Source: Providencia rettgeri (GTDB taxonomy: Bacteria; Pseudomonadota; Gammaproteobacteria; Enterobacterales; Enterobacteriaceae). Taken from it: DNA of 64,000 nucleotides. The position numbers and the translations under genes are program-made. Shown here in pieces: positions 36,283-45,359 of this stretch; the stretch's first letter is position 1, and the number at the start of each line of letters is the position of its first letter. The stretch is from positions 3,750,501 to 3,814,500 of the forward strand of contig UGTZ01000001.1 in assembly GCA_900455085.1 (NCBI GenBank), given 5' to 3'. Under the pieces are notes generated by a model. The model was not told the DNA's origin, did not search any database, and worked only from the letters and a program-made list of their open reading frames with translations.

Positions 36283-36940
36283 GTTGACCTCCAAGCATAC
36301 GGCCTTCACTCAATGTAAGAACACGGCAGTTACGACGCTCAATCAATGCAATATCATGGGTCGCCATTAAAACGGTCACCCCTACACGATTAAATTCTTC
36401 GAATAAACGCATGATTCCTTCAGACAATTCACCATCAAGGTTACCTGTCGGTTCATCCGCTAATAACATCGTTGGCTTATTCACCACCGCTCGGGCAATA
36501 CCGACACGTTGTTGCTCCCCACCAGATAACTGAATTGGGAAGTTTTTCGCTTTGTCCAATAACCCAACTTTATCCAATGCGGCAGAAACTCGCCGACGAA
36601 TATCCTCGGTACTGGCACCAGAAATGATTAGCGGCATTGAGACATTGTCATATACCGTTCGATCAAATAACAGGTGGTGATCTTGAAAAATCATCCCGAT
36701 CTGCCGGCGCAGAAACGGGATCTCTCGATTTTTCAAGCGGCTGATATCATGACCATTGAATAAAATATGACCCGCACTTGGGCGTTCAATTCCACAAATC
36801 AATTTAAGTAATGTACTTTTACCTGCGCCTGAGTGGCCTGTTAGAAATGCCATTTCTCCAGGTTGAAGATGAAAATCAACCCCTTGGAGTGCTTGGCGGC
36901 CACCGCGATAAGCTTTACTAACGTGTTCAAAGCGAATCAT
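36275..36940 (-). CDS. ftsE: Cell division ATP-binding protein FtsE
   Basis: Cytoplasmic ATPase partner of FtsX, 221 residues. It has Walker A GHSGAGKS (35-42), signature QLSGGEQQR, Walker B MLLADEPTGNLD and switch histidine in MATHDIALI. It is the middle gene of ftsYEX, 6 bases after ftsY. Confidence 0.97.
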   Translation of the reverse strand: MIRFEHVSKAYRGGRQALQGVDFHLQPGEMAFLTGHSGAGKSTLLKLICGIERPSAGHILFNGHDISRLKNREIPFLRRQIGMIFQDHHLLFDRTVYDNVSMPLIISGASTEDIRRRVSAALDKVGLLDKAKNFPIQLSGGEQQRVGIARAVVNKPTMLLADEPTGNLDGELSEGIMRLFEEFNRVGVTVLMATHDIALIERRNCRVLTLSEGRMLGGQHG

Positions 36941-36946
36941 CGAAAA

Positions 36947-38916
36947 TTATTCCTCTCGGGCAAATAGAGCCTCGATAAAGTCATCTGCTTTAAATGGACG
37001 TAAATCTTCAATACCCTCACCAATACCAATATAACGAATTGGAATACCAAATTGGTCGGCAATAGAGAAAATTACGCCACCTTTTGCTGTGCCATCGAGC
37101 TTAGTCAATGTTATACCTGTTAAACCGACCGCATCATCAAAAAGTTTTGCCTGACTTACCGCATTTTGTCCAGTACTTGCATCTAGCGTTAACATAATTT
37201 CATGGGGAGCATTTTCATCGAGTTTTTTCATCACCCGGACAATTTTTTTCAACTCTTCCATCAAGTGCGATTTATTTTGTAAGCGCCCAGCGGTATCTGC
37301 AATTAAAACATCAACCCCTTTCGCCTGCGCTGATTGAATCGCATCAAAAATAACCGATGCAGGATCTGCGCCAGTATGTTGAGCGACCACAGGGATCTTA
37401 TTGCGCTCTCCCCATACTTGAAGTTGCTCAACGGCTGCTGCACGGAAAGTATCCCCCGCGGCTAACATGACGCTTTTCCCTTCCGACTGATATTGACGTG
37501 CTAGTTTACCAATTGTTGTCGTTTTCCCGACCCCGTTAACACCAACCATAAGAATAACATAGGGTTTTTTGTCTTCAATCACGAGTGGTTTATCCACTTT
37601 CGCTAAAATATCAGACATTTCCTCACGCAATTTGCCATATAACGCTTCTGCATCCTTGAGCTCTTTACGGCTCGCATGTGCCGTTAAGTTATCAATGATT
37701 TTGCGAGTGGTATCAACCCCGACATCAGCAATCAATAGCTGCTCTTCAAGCTCTTCAAATAAGTCATCATCAATTTTTTTACCTGAAAACAGCCCAAAAA
37801 AACCTGAACCTAAATTCTGGCGAGTTTTTAATAACCCTTTCTTTAGCCTAGCAAAGAAACCTTCTTTTTTAGGTTTTTCTTGCTCTGTTGGTAAATTATT
37901 TTTTTCTTCTTCTAAACGTAAGCGCTCAGCTTCAGCTTCTTCCTCTGCAATTCTTGCTTCTTCGGCGGCTTGTTCTTCCGCTAAGCGGGCTGCTTCTGCT
38001 GCTTGGCGTTCGCGTTCGGCTTGCTCTTCCGCTAAGCGGGCTGCTTCTGCCGCTTGGCGTTCACGTTCGGCTTGCTCTTCCGCTAAACGTGCTGCTTCTG
38101 CTTCTTGACGTTCGCGTTCGGCTTGTTCTTCCGCTAAACGGGCTGCTTCTGCTGCTTGGCGTTCGCGTTCGGCTTGTTCTTCCGCTAAACGGGCTGCTTC
38201 TGCCGCTTGACGTTCGCGTTCGGCTTGCTCTTCCGCTAAACGGGCTGCTTCTGCTGCTTGGCGTTCGCGTTCGGCTTGTTCTTCGGCTAAACGCGCCGCT
38301 TCTGCTGCTTGGCGTTCGCGTTCGGCTTGTTCTTCCGCTAAACGTGCCGCTTCTGCTGCTTGGCGTTCGCGTTCGGCTTGTTCTTCGGCGGCTTGAATTG
38401 CAGCTAACTCTGCTTGGCGACGCTGCTCTTCCGCTTCCTCTGCCGCTTGAATCGCAGTTAACTCAACTTGACGCTGACGTGCCATTTCTTCTTCAGCAAG
38501 ACGCATTGCTTCCGCTTCTTGGCGTTCACGCTCGGCTTTTTCTTCCGCCAGTTTTTTCTCTTCGGCTTCTTGGCGTGCTTGTTCCGCTTGCTCTTCGGCA
38601 GCTTGAAGCTCTGCTAGTTTAGCTTCCCGCTCACGTTCTGCTTGCTCGGTTGCCGCATCAATCGCAGCTTGTTGTGCTTCATACTGACGCTGAGCTTCAT
38701 CTTCTGCCGCTTTAATAGCAGCTTGCTCAGCTTGATGTTGACGTTCCGCTTCGGCTGTTGCGGCATCAACCGCAGCTTCATGGGTTGATTGGTTTTCGAC
38801 GTCATTAACCACATCATTTTGTTGAGTTTGTTGTTGCTCTTGTTGCTGGGTTTCTTCTTCATTTTTACGCCCAAACCCCAACCATGAAAAAAACCTTTTT
38901 TCTTGTCTTTAGCCAT
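36947..38916 (-). CDS. ftsY: Signal recognition particle receptor FtsY, frameshift near the start, expanded repeats
   Basis: GTPase that docks SRP-ribosome complexes at the membrane. The C-terminal NG domain is fully conserved (Walker A GVNGVGKTTT, DTFRAAAVEQL, DTAGRLQ, TKLDGTAKGG). The true start is ATG at 38916: MAKDKKKGFF in that frame and the following GFGRKNEEE in the next frame together give the enteric start. The two frames join if the T run near 38884-38890 has eight Ts rather than seven. FtsY is essential, so this is almost surely a base error. The acidic A-domain contains eight 17-residue repeats (separate entry). Length is about 656 residues against 497 in E. coli. Confidence 0.93.
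37980..38392 (-). repeat. Eight 51-base tandem repeats inside ftsY
   Basis: Eight tandem units encode EEQAERERQAAEAARLA, with one unit carrying Q-EAE instead of Q-AAE. DNA copies differ at silent positions (for example AAACGGG and AAGCGGG). They extend a charged helical or coiled-coil linker in the FtsY A-domain. Being direct and in frame, copy number could change by slippage or recombination without breaking the gene. Confidence 0.9.
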
Positions 38917-39192
38917 TTGCCACTACACTCCTCGCGGTAAAAATATGGCACTCGATAATCAAATCGCAATAAAATTATATGCAGTCTACCATTTCATCGC
39001 TCAGCAACACATATCTGAAAGAAAAATCCTGTCAATTTAATCTGAATTTTCGTGTTAAAACTGTGAAAATGAAGCACTATAATTGAAATACAGCCAATCA
39101 GAGATAACAACACTGCAACTTATCGCCTGACAGGTATACAATAGTAACAATCAAATTTAAGTACATAAACCCGTTAAGCAGCAATAAACATT

Positions 39193-39774
39193 ATGGCAAA
39201 AAAACCACAATCCCCCTCTTTAGGGCAAATTCGTATTATCGGTGGAAAATGGCGCGGAAGAAAGCTGCCAGTTCGTGATAGTGAGGGCTTACGCCCAACT
39301 ACAGACAGAATTAAAGAAACGTTATTTAACTGGTTGATGCCAATCATTCGAGATGCGCGTTGCTTAGATTGCTTCGCAGGCAGTGGCTCACTGGGCTTTG
39401 AAGCACTTTCTCGTTTTGCAGAAACAGTCACCTTTATTGAGCTCGATAAACACAACGCCCAATTATTGACTGAAAATAAAACTCGCTTACAAGCTGATAA
39501 CGCAACCGTAGTGAATCACAACAGCCTAAATTTTTTAAGCCAAGCAGGTACACCTTTTGATGTCGTTTTCATTGACCCACCATTTCGCAAAGGACTGCTC
39601 AATGAAACCATTCAATTGTTAGAAAAAAATCAATGGTTAGCTGAAGAAAGCTGGATATACGTTGAGTCAGAAGCGGAGTCACCACTTACTGACATTCCAG
39701 CTAACTGGCAACTTCATCGCGAAAAAATAGCTGGGCAAGTCGCATATCGCCTTTTTATTCGAACTTCACTTTAG
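39193..39774 (+). CDS. rsmD: 16S rRNA guanine-966 N2-methyltransferase
   Basis: SAM-dependent enzyme that methylates G966 of 16S rRNA in the assembled 30S subunit. The 193 residues have IRIIGGKWRGRKLP at the start, LRPTTDRIKETLFNWL, the SAM motif DCFAGSGSLGFEA and catalytic DPPF. It is divergent from ftsY, as in E. coli. The 276-base gap between them (38917-39192) shows no other feature. Confidence 0.95.
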   Translation: MAKKPQSPSLGQIRIIGGKWRGRKLPVRDSEGLRPTTDRIKETLFNWLMPIIRDARCLDCFAGSGSLGFEALSRFAETVTFIELDKHNAQLLTENKTRLQADNATVVNHNSLNFLSQAGTPFDVVFIDPPFRKGLLNETIQLLEKNQWLAEESWIYVESEAESPLTDIPANWQLHREKIAGQVAYRLFIRTSL

Positions 39775-39784
39775 GGACAAAAAC

Positions 39785-40081
39785 ATGTTTATCAATATTG
39801 GACGCCTGCTCATGATTTGCGTTTGGGGTTTTATGGTCTTTAACCTCGTCCATCCATTCCCTAAGCCATTGAAATATTTTATGGATATTGCAATGGTGTT
39901 CATGGTATTTATGCATGCACTGCAAACTATTTTCCTAAAAGCAACGCTTCCTAAAGGGGAAAAAATCTCTGGTTTAGTTCAACTACGCATTTTCTTTTTT
40001 GGCGTATTCGAAATGTTAGCCATGCAGAAAAAAACCAAAGCCGCTTTAGAAGAAGCAAAGAAAAGGCAATCAGACCAGTAA
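39785..40081 (+). CDS. yhhL: DUF1145 membrane protein, YhhL-like
   Basis: Small inner-membrane protein of 98 residues with two or three helices (about 5-22, 30-52), a conserved LVHPFPKPLKYF between them, and a charged C-terminal helix. It matches E. coli YhhL by sequence character and by position directly after rsmD. Function unknown. Confidence 0.85.
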   Translation: MFINIGRLLMICVWGFMVFNLVHPFPKPLKYFMDIAMVFMVFMHALQTIFLKATLPKGEKISGLVQLRIFFFGVFEMLAMQKKTKAALEEAKKRQSDQ

Positions 40082-40086
40082 AAACT

Positions 40087-40440
40087 TTATGATGCAGGCT
40101 CGAAACGAATAAACCGAGTTCCTTGCATCGTGAGTTTTCCTTCACTGCCTAACGCTACGCTTTGGTATTGTTCTTCTGTCACAATCGTTTTGATAATTTC
40201 GCCGCTTGAGCGCGTTTTGAAATAAATTTCATAGCGGAAGGTTTCAGGGGAAACAACATCTCGTTCACGAGAACGCATGTTAGGATAAGGGTAATCCTTT
40301 TTGTTATCCACCTTGACCAAATAGCTCACCGGCAAAGAGTTATCATTAATTTCATTTTGCTTGCGTTGGTCAAAAAAACGCTTAGTAGCAAGAACCGCAA
40401 TAACCGCTAAAACAATAATCAATAGTATGGGCTTGTTCAT
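40087..40440 (-). CDS. yhhM: DUF2500 protein, YhhM-like
   Basis: A 117-residue protein with one N-terminal membrane helix (about 4-20) and a small soluble beta domain ending RFIRFEPAS. Similar in kind and place to E. coli YhhM. It converges on yhhL with only 5 bases between the stops. Function unknown. Confidence 0.85.
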   Translation of the reverse strand: MNKPILLIIVLAVIAVLATKRFFDQRKQNEINDNSLPVSYLVKVDNKKDYPYPNMRSRERDVVSPETFRYEIYFKTRSSGEIIKTIVTEEQYQSVALGSEGKLTMQGTRFIRFEPAS

Positions 40441-40561
40441 AATGTATGCTTTTCACTTAAAAAATCCGTCATGATAGTTTATCTTATTTAACTAAACAGG
40501 ACACGTTTCTAAGTTGCCAGACCACTGCCGTGTCATTCATTGAACATATAAGGATGTGTAT

Positions 40562-41191
40562 ATGATTAGTTGGCCATTCCTCGCAGTACTCTTTTCTGGT
40601 TGGTTATATGTCGATGCCGCCTACCGAGGACCTGGGTGGCAACGTTGGTTATTTCGCCCGATCACACTGCTGCTTTTATTACTTTGGGGGTGGAGTTCCG
40701 ATGATCTTAACCTGCAAAACTACCTCATTCTTGCTGGATTGCTAGTTTCTCTTGTTGCAGATCTTTCTCGTATGCTTTCAAGTGAGCACTTACTAGCTTC
40801 TGTCGCATTGATGTTCTTAAGTTATTTGATTTACACCATCAGCTTCGGAATGCAACTAAATTTCGGGCTCTATCTACCTTGGCTAGCCGCCCCCCTGATT
40901 GTCGCTGCCATTACTTTAGTATTTATTTGGGGCAAACTTGAAAATCTTCAAGCCATTGTTTTTGCATCACTAATAATGTGTATGATTATGGCATGGGTTG
41001 CTGGTGACCAATATTTTGGTCTCGGTCGTGAATATAATTTTTCAATCATGGTTGGTGCATCTCTGCTATTTCTTTCTAACTGTGTTTGGCTAATTGCTCG
41101 ATTCCGTCTTCCATTTAAAGCTTCAAAAGCTGTTGTTGCAGCGCTCTATTTCCTTGGGCAGTTCTTTATTGTGCGGGCAATTTACTTGTAA
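40562..41191 (+). CDS. yhhN: Lysoplasmalogenase-family membrane protein YhhN
   Basis: Integral membrane protein of 209 residues in the YhhN/TMEM86 family, whose animal members cleave lysoplasmalogens. About eight helices are visible, with the motif VDAAYRGPGWQRW after helix 1 and NCVWLIARFRLPFKASKA near the end. Two in-frame starts exist: ATG at 40562, 7 bases after AAGGA, and GTG at 40556, which is too close to it. The stop lies inside a 17-base tandem duplication. Confidence 0.85.
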   Translation: MISWPFLAVLFSGWLYVDAAYRGPGWQRWLFRPITLLLLLLWGWSSDDLNLQNYLILAGLLVSLVADLSRMLSSEHLLASVALMFLSYLIYTISFGMQLNFGLYLPWLAAPLIVAAITLVFIWGKLENLQAIVFASLIMCMIMAWVAGDQYFGLGREYNFSIMVGASLLFLSNCVWLIARFRLPFKASKAVVAALYFLGQFFIVRAIYL

Positions 41192-41217
41192 TTACTACCT
41201 ACTTGTAATTACTACCT
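41184..41217. repeat. 17-base tandem duplication at the yhhN stop
   Basis: ACTTGTAATTACTACCT occurs twice in direct succession (41184-41200, 41201-41217). The first copy includes the yhhN stop codon. It looks like a recent local duplication and lies ahead of the zntA promoter. Confidence 0.85.
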
Positions 41218-41285
41218 GCAAAGACTAAGCCAATTGATTAAAAGTGCTATTTGAGAATTTTATCAATTGGCTCCCCCTTTTTGGT

Positions 41286-41317
41286 TTGACTCTGGAGTAG
41301 ACTCCAGAGTGTAGACT
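41286..41317 (+). promoter_or_regulatory. ZntR-type zntA promoter
   Basis: A -35 TTGACT (41286-41291) and -10 TAGACT (41312-41317) are separated by 20 bases, which hold the palindrome ACTCTGGAG..CTCCAGAGT. A 20-base spacer and a central dyad are the signature of MerR-family activation. The wording is almost that of the E. coli zntA promoter, which answers to zinc, cadmium and lead through ZntR. Confidence 0.92.
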
Positions 41318-41366
41318 TATCAACAATGAATGATAAAACGGATCATTGTTTGATAAGGGGGGGCTT

Positions 41367-43766
41367 ATGCACTCACACTCTCATAAAGAAAATCATGTAC
41401 ATAGCAGTTCTTGTTGCTCTAGTAAAAGTACTTGCTCATCTGCTATCGCTGAAAATGACAAAAAAGTGAGTAACGACTCACATACTTCCGAGCACAGTAC
41501 AGTGAAGAAAAACCCTGATGACGATGAAGAAGCTCATCATCATATCGGGGGCCATTCTGCGCATGAGCATGCAGTAAATGACAATCATCATGAGGGACAT
41601 AACCACCAGCATGGTAATAGCTGTGGTTTAACTCCGGATGTCGCGAATGAAGTTGAGCCTACCCAAGCGGCTAGCCAGCGCTTTAGCTGGATAATCCGTG
41701 GTATGGATTGCCCAAGTTGCGCAAATAAAATTGAAACTGCAGTTAAGCAAATCAGTGAAGTAAAACAAGCCAAAGTATTATTTGCCACAGAAAAACTTGT
41801 GGTTGATGCCAACACAGATATTAGTGTGGCAGTTCGCTCTACCGTTGAAACTGCGGGTTATGAATTACTTGAAGTCGGTAGCAATAGTGCGGCAGCAGCT
41901 CCACCAAGCTTAATTAGTGAAGCTAAGCCTGTCATTATTTTAGCGATTTTAATGGCTATTAGTTGGGGGATTGAATTTATCAATCCACAGTTGGGTAATA
42001 TTGCCTTTATTTTAACCACCCTGTTTGGGTTATACCCAATTGCCCGTAAATCATTACGCTTAATGCGAACGGGTTCACCTTTTGCCATCGAAACATTGAT
42101 GACGGTTGCCGCAATAGGCGCAATCTTTATTCAAGCAACAGAAGAAGCCGCAATGGTTATCTTACTGTTTATGTTAGGCGAAATGTTGGAATCTTATTCT
42201 GCCGGAAGGGCCAGACGAGGTGTTAGCGCCTTAATGGCACTGGTTCCAGAAGATGCCGTTTTAATCAAAAATGGGCAAAAAACGACGATTCCCGTTGCAC
42301 AATTGCAACCAGGAGACATTATTGAGATTGCACCAGGTGGGCGTTTACCTACAGATGCCGTGTTAGTATCTGGTTTTGCCAGCTTTGATGAAAGTGCATT
42401 AACGGGTGAATCTGTACCTGTCGAACGTAATATTGGAGATAAAGTGGCTGCAGGCTGCTTATCTGTTGATAGAGCCGTTCAAATGCAGGTGGTATCAGAG
42501 CAGGGTCAAAATGCGATTGACCGCATTTTACAGCTGATTGAAGAAGCAGAAGAACGTCGCGCACCAATAGAACGTTTTATTGATCGCTTTAGCCGTGTAT
42601 ACACACCAATCATCATGCTGATTTCCGCATTAGTGATTGTTATTCCACCTATTTTCTTCAGCGCACCATGGGAAACATGGATTTATCGCGGGTTAACACT
42701 GTTATTGATTGGTTGCCCTTGTGCATTAGTGATTTCAACCCCTGCAGCAATCACCTCCGCGTTAGCTACAGCCACACGGCGCGGTGCTTTAATTAAAGGG
42801 GGAGCCGCATTGGAGCAACTGGGAACTATCACGACCATTGCTTTAGACAAAACGGGCACACTGACAGAGGGTAAACCTCATGTCACTAACTTAGTCCCTG
42901 TTGAAGGCTTGTCAGAAAGTGAATTAGTACAAATCACCGCATCTGTTGAAGTGGGTTCACATCATCCCCTAGCAAAAGCGGTAGTAAATAAAGCTGGAGC
43001 GTTATCCCTAAGCATTACTGAAGCCCAAGAGCGTAAAACCTTATCAGGCAAAGGTGTTGAAGGTGTACTGAATGGTAAACGTATACTGGTAAGTGCACCA
43101 AACCGCCTTGATACGCCATTAAACAGTGAGTGGCAAAGTAAAGTAGAAACCTTAGAAGCAGAAGGGAAAACGGTTGTTGTCACACTCGAAAATAACCGTG
43201 TGATTGGTTTAACCGCACTGCAAGATACATTGCGCAAAGATGCTGCGGATACGATGAGCATGCTAAAAGCGCTCAACGTGAATGCCGTGATGCTGACAGG
43301 TGATAACCCTCGAGCAGCAAGTGCTATTGCAGGCCAATTAGGCATGGAATACCGCGCAGGGTTATTACCGGAAGATAAAGTCACTGCGGTTATGGAGCTT
43401 AACCGAAACCACAGCACGATGATGGTCGGTGATGGCATTAATGATGCTCCAGCAATGAAAGCGTCTAGTATCGGTGTTGCCATGGGCAGTGGTACGGATG
43501 TGGCATTAGAGACTGCCGATGCCGCGTTAACTCATAACCGTTTAACTGGGCTCGCAGAGATTATTGCGCTATCTCGCGCAACACGAAAAATCATTCGTGA
43601 AAATATTGCGATTGCCTTAGGGTTAAAAGCCGTATTCCTCATCACCAGTTTGTTGGGAATTACCGGGCTTTGGGTCGCCGTTCTTGCTGACTCCGGTGCA
43701 ACAGCACTCGTAACAGCAAACGCAGTGCGCCTATTACGCGTTAAATTACCTCAAGTGAAAAAGTAA
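41367..43766 (+). CDS. zntA: Zinc/cadmium/lead-exporting P-type ATPase
   Basis: Inner-membrane P1B-type ATPase that expels Zn, Cd and Pb, about 799 residues. The first 100 residues are unusually rich in His and Cys (HSHSHKENHVH, CCSSKSTC, HHHIGGHSAHEH), a likely extra metal buffer. Then come the metal-binding domain with GMDCPSC, the membrane CPC motif in GCPCALVIS, the phosphorylation site DKTGTLTEG and hinge GDGINDAPA. ATG at 41367 follows AAGGGGGG; the frame reaches a TTG at 41346, which is unlikely. Its promoter is of the ZntR type. Confidence 0.95.
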   Translation: MHSHSHKENHVHSSSCCSSKSTCSSAIAENDKKVSNDSHTSEHSTVKKNPDDDEEAHHHIGGHSAHEHAVNDNHHEGHNHQHGNSCGLTPDVANEVEPTQAASQRFSWIIRGMDCPSCANKIETAVKQISEVKQAKVLFATEKLVVDANTDISVAVRSTVETAGYELLEVGSNSAAAAPPSLISEAKPVIILAILMAISWGIEFINPQLGNIAFILTTLFGLYPIARKSLRLMRTGSPFAIETLMTVAAIGAIFIQATEEAAMVILLFMLGEMLESYSAGRARRGVSALMALVPEDAVLIKNGQKTTIPVAQLQPGDIIEIAPGGRLPTDAVLVSGFASFDESALTGESVPVERNIGDKVAAGCLSVDRAVQMQVVSEQGQNAIDRILQLIEEAEERRAPIERFIDRFSRVYTPIIMLISALVIVIPPIFFSAPWETWIYRGLTLLLIGCPCALVISTPAAITSALATATRRGALIKGGAALEQLGTITTIALDKTGTLTEGKPHVTNLVPVEGLSESELVQITASVEVGSHHPLAKAVVNKAGALSLSITEAQERKTLSGKGVEGVLNGKRILVSAPNRLDTPLNSEWQSKVETLEAEGKTVVVTLENNRVIGLTALQDTLRKDAADTMSMLKALNVNAVMLTGDNPRAASAIAGQLGMEYRAGLLPEDKVTAVMELNRNHSTMMVGDGINDAPAMKASSIGVAMGSGTDVALETADAALTHNRLTGLAEIIALSRATRKIIRENIAIALGLKAVFLITSLLGITGLWVAVLADSGATALVTANAVRLLRVKLPQVKK

Positions 43767-43783
43767 TTTATATCAACTGATTT

Positions 43784-43812
43784 AAACGCCACAATAAGTG
43801 GCGTTTTTTCTT
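43784..43812 (+). terminator. zntA terminator
   Basis: The stem AAACGCCAC with GTGGCGTTT and a 5-base loop is followed by TTTCTTTT. It starts 18 bases past the zntA stop. Confidence 0.9.
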
Positions 43813-43964
43813 TTACAACCTTTCCAATAAACACTGTTATTACAATATGTTAAATACAATTTTAACTTAAGAATTAGGACTAACTTTTTCTCCATCAACC
43901 CCAGATTCCACTAAAATGCATTTTGAAAATCACTCTTTTGGCAAGGTATTAGCGGGTATTGGGT

Positions 43965-44891
43965 ATGGTAAAAAATCACAGTTCAACGCCACATGACGCT
44001 GCATTTAAAGGGTTTATGTCTAAACTTGATAATGCACGTGACTTTTTTGATATTCACTTACCCAGCCATATTAAGCAATTATGTGATTTCAAAACATTAG
44101 CGATAACAAATTCTTCTTTCATTGATAACCAGCTACGAACTCGTCTTTCGGATATGCTCTACACTGTCGAGACACAGCAAGGTGAAGGCTATATTTATAT
44201 GTTAGTTGAACACCAATCAACACCCGATAAGCTAATGGGTTGGCGGATGATGCATTATTCGTTCCTTGCCATGAATCAACATTTACAACAAGGCCATCAT
44301 GATTTGCCACTGGTTGTGCCAGTTTTATTTTATCATGGAAAGGTAACGCCTTATCCATATGCTAAGCCGTGGACACACTGTTTTCCGTGGCCAGAAATTG
44401 CATCAAACTTATATAGTCAACCATTTCCGCTCGTCGATATTACTGTCATTGATGATAATGAATTCGTAAACCATCGCAAAGTTGCGGTTATGGAACTCGC
44501 GATGAAGCATAGGGACTTAAGAGATAACATAGAAAAAGTCACGCAGCTGCTAGCTGAAGCGATGAATCAAAATTATCATCATAGCGATGACATCATCACT
44601 ATTTTCAATTACTTATTTATTACTATGGATTCACCTCACTTTGAAATAGTGGTTAACCAACTTATTGATCAAATTGAAAATAACCAAGAGGCGATTATGA
44701 ACATTGCGCAACGATTAAAAAATCAAGGAATACAAGAAGGCATTGATATTGGTGTAAATAGAGGCATAGATATTGGAGCAAACAAAAAACAACATGAAGT
44801 TGCTCTGAAAGGTTTACAACTCGGTACAAGTATTGAGCTTATCTGTCAGCTCACTGGGTTAACTCATCAGGAAGTATTAAATCTACAATAA
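43965..44891 (+). CDS. Rpn-family recombination-promoting nuclease (PD-(D/E)XK)
   Basis: Single-copy member of the Rpn/YhgA-like family, long called 'putative transposase' but shown in E. coli to be DNA endonucleases that raise recombination. The 308 residues begin NHSSTPHDAAFKGFMS. The nuclease core has Asp in LSDMLY and the pair in VEHQS. The C-terminal tail has repeated IDIGVNRGIDIGAN, a usual hypervariable end. The start is ATG at 43965; the frame extends two codons to a TTG. It is inserted between zntA and tusA, which are close together in E. coli. Confidence 0.85.
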   Translation: MVKNHSSTPHDAAFKGFMSKLDNARDFFDIHLPSHIKQLCDFKTLAITNSSFIDNQLRTRLSDMLYTVETQQGEGYIYMLVEHQSTPDKLMGWRMMHYSFLAMNQHLQQGHHDLPLVVPVLFYHGKVTPYPYAKPWTHCFPWPEIASNLYSQPFPLVDITVIDDNEFVNHRKVAVMELAMKHRDLRDNIEKVTQLLAEAMNQNYHHSDDIITIFNYLFITMDSPHFEIVVNQLIDQIENNQEAIMNIAQRLKNQGIQEGIDIGVNRGIDIGANKKQHEVALKGLQLGTSIELICQLTGLTHQEVLNLQ

Positions 44892-44895
44892 ATCC

Positions 44896-44913
44896 CCCTG
44901 CCTTTTGGCAGGG
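44896..44913. terminator. Hairpin between rpn and tusA
   Basis: The stem CCCTGCC with GGCAGGG and loop TTTT lies between two converging genes. There is no good T-run on either side, so it is a weak candidate terminator. Confidence 0.45.
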
Positions 44914-44942
44914 ATGGATACAATACAGTTAGCTAATGGCGG

Positions 44943-45191
44943 TTAACTCGATTTTTTACGTAACAAATAACGATACGGAGCATTCTCAGCCTCTACCGCT
45001 AATAAATCATGCTCCATAAAGCGGCAGAAACCAGGGATATCGCGTGTGGTTGCTGGGTCATCAGCAATAATTAACAACGTTTCCCCATCAGCCATATTAC
45101 GAACTGTTTTGCGCACTAACATCACAGGCTCTGGGCATCGTAACCCTAGCGTATCAAGGGTTTTCGTTGGATTAGCAAATAAATCAGACAT
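44943..45191 (-). CDS. tusA: Sulfurtransferase TusA
   Basis: Cytoplasmic sulfur carrier that takes persulfide sulfur from IscS and hands it to TusBCD for 2-thiouridine in tRNA wobble positions. The 82 residues have the single active cysteine in LRCPEPVM near residue 19. Length and wording are those of enteric TusA. It is divergent from yhhQ, and both serve wobble modification of tRNA. Confidence 0.95.
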   Translation of the reverse strand: MSDLFANPTKTLDTLGLRCPEPVMLVRKTVRNMADGETLLIIADDPATTRDIPGFCRFMEHDLLAVEAENAPYRYLLRKKSS

Positions 45192-45320
45192 TAAAAAACA
45201 CTTCTAAAAGGAATCAATAGACTAATTATATAATAAAACGCTCATTGATAAATGAACAGTTTTGCTTTTGTTGCGCAACGAGCGTATGATGCGCTGTTCC
45301 CAAATGTTGGGATGTATTTC

Positions 45321-45354
45321 ATGGGTTCCCTCACCCCATTGTGACTAAAAAGGT
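45321..45354 (+). ncRNA. preQ1-I-type riboswitch candidate before yhhQ
   Basis: P1 would pair ATGGG (45321-45325) with CCCAT (45335-45339). Its loop begins TTC and holds CCT. An A-rich tail ACTAAAAAGG follows. CCT in the loop can pair with AGG in the tail to make the pseudoknot. AAGG is also the ribosome site of yhhQ, 7 bases from its ATG, so ligand would hide the site. The layout closely follows the short translational preQ1-I riboswitch, and the gene it controls is a preQ1/queuosine-precursor transporter. A covariance search was not possible. Confidence 0.75.
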
Positions 45355-45359
45355 ACAAT

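Noticed and set aside
37980..38392. Regularly spaced repeats that might suggest a CRISPR array
   Set aside because: The units are directly adjacent, without unique spacers, and encode a continuous helix inside ftsY. There are no cas genes.
37888..38622. A 244-residue open frame, and others, on the plus strand opposite the ftsY repeats
   Set aside because: It is a by-product of the 51-base repeats and of a low-complexity Leu/Arg translation; ftsY is the real gene there.
43965..44891. Insertion sequence or transposase at the rpn gene
   Set aside because: There are no terminal inverted repeats or target duplications, and the family is now understood as nucleases rather than transposases.
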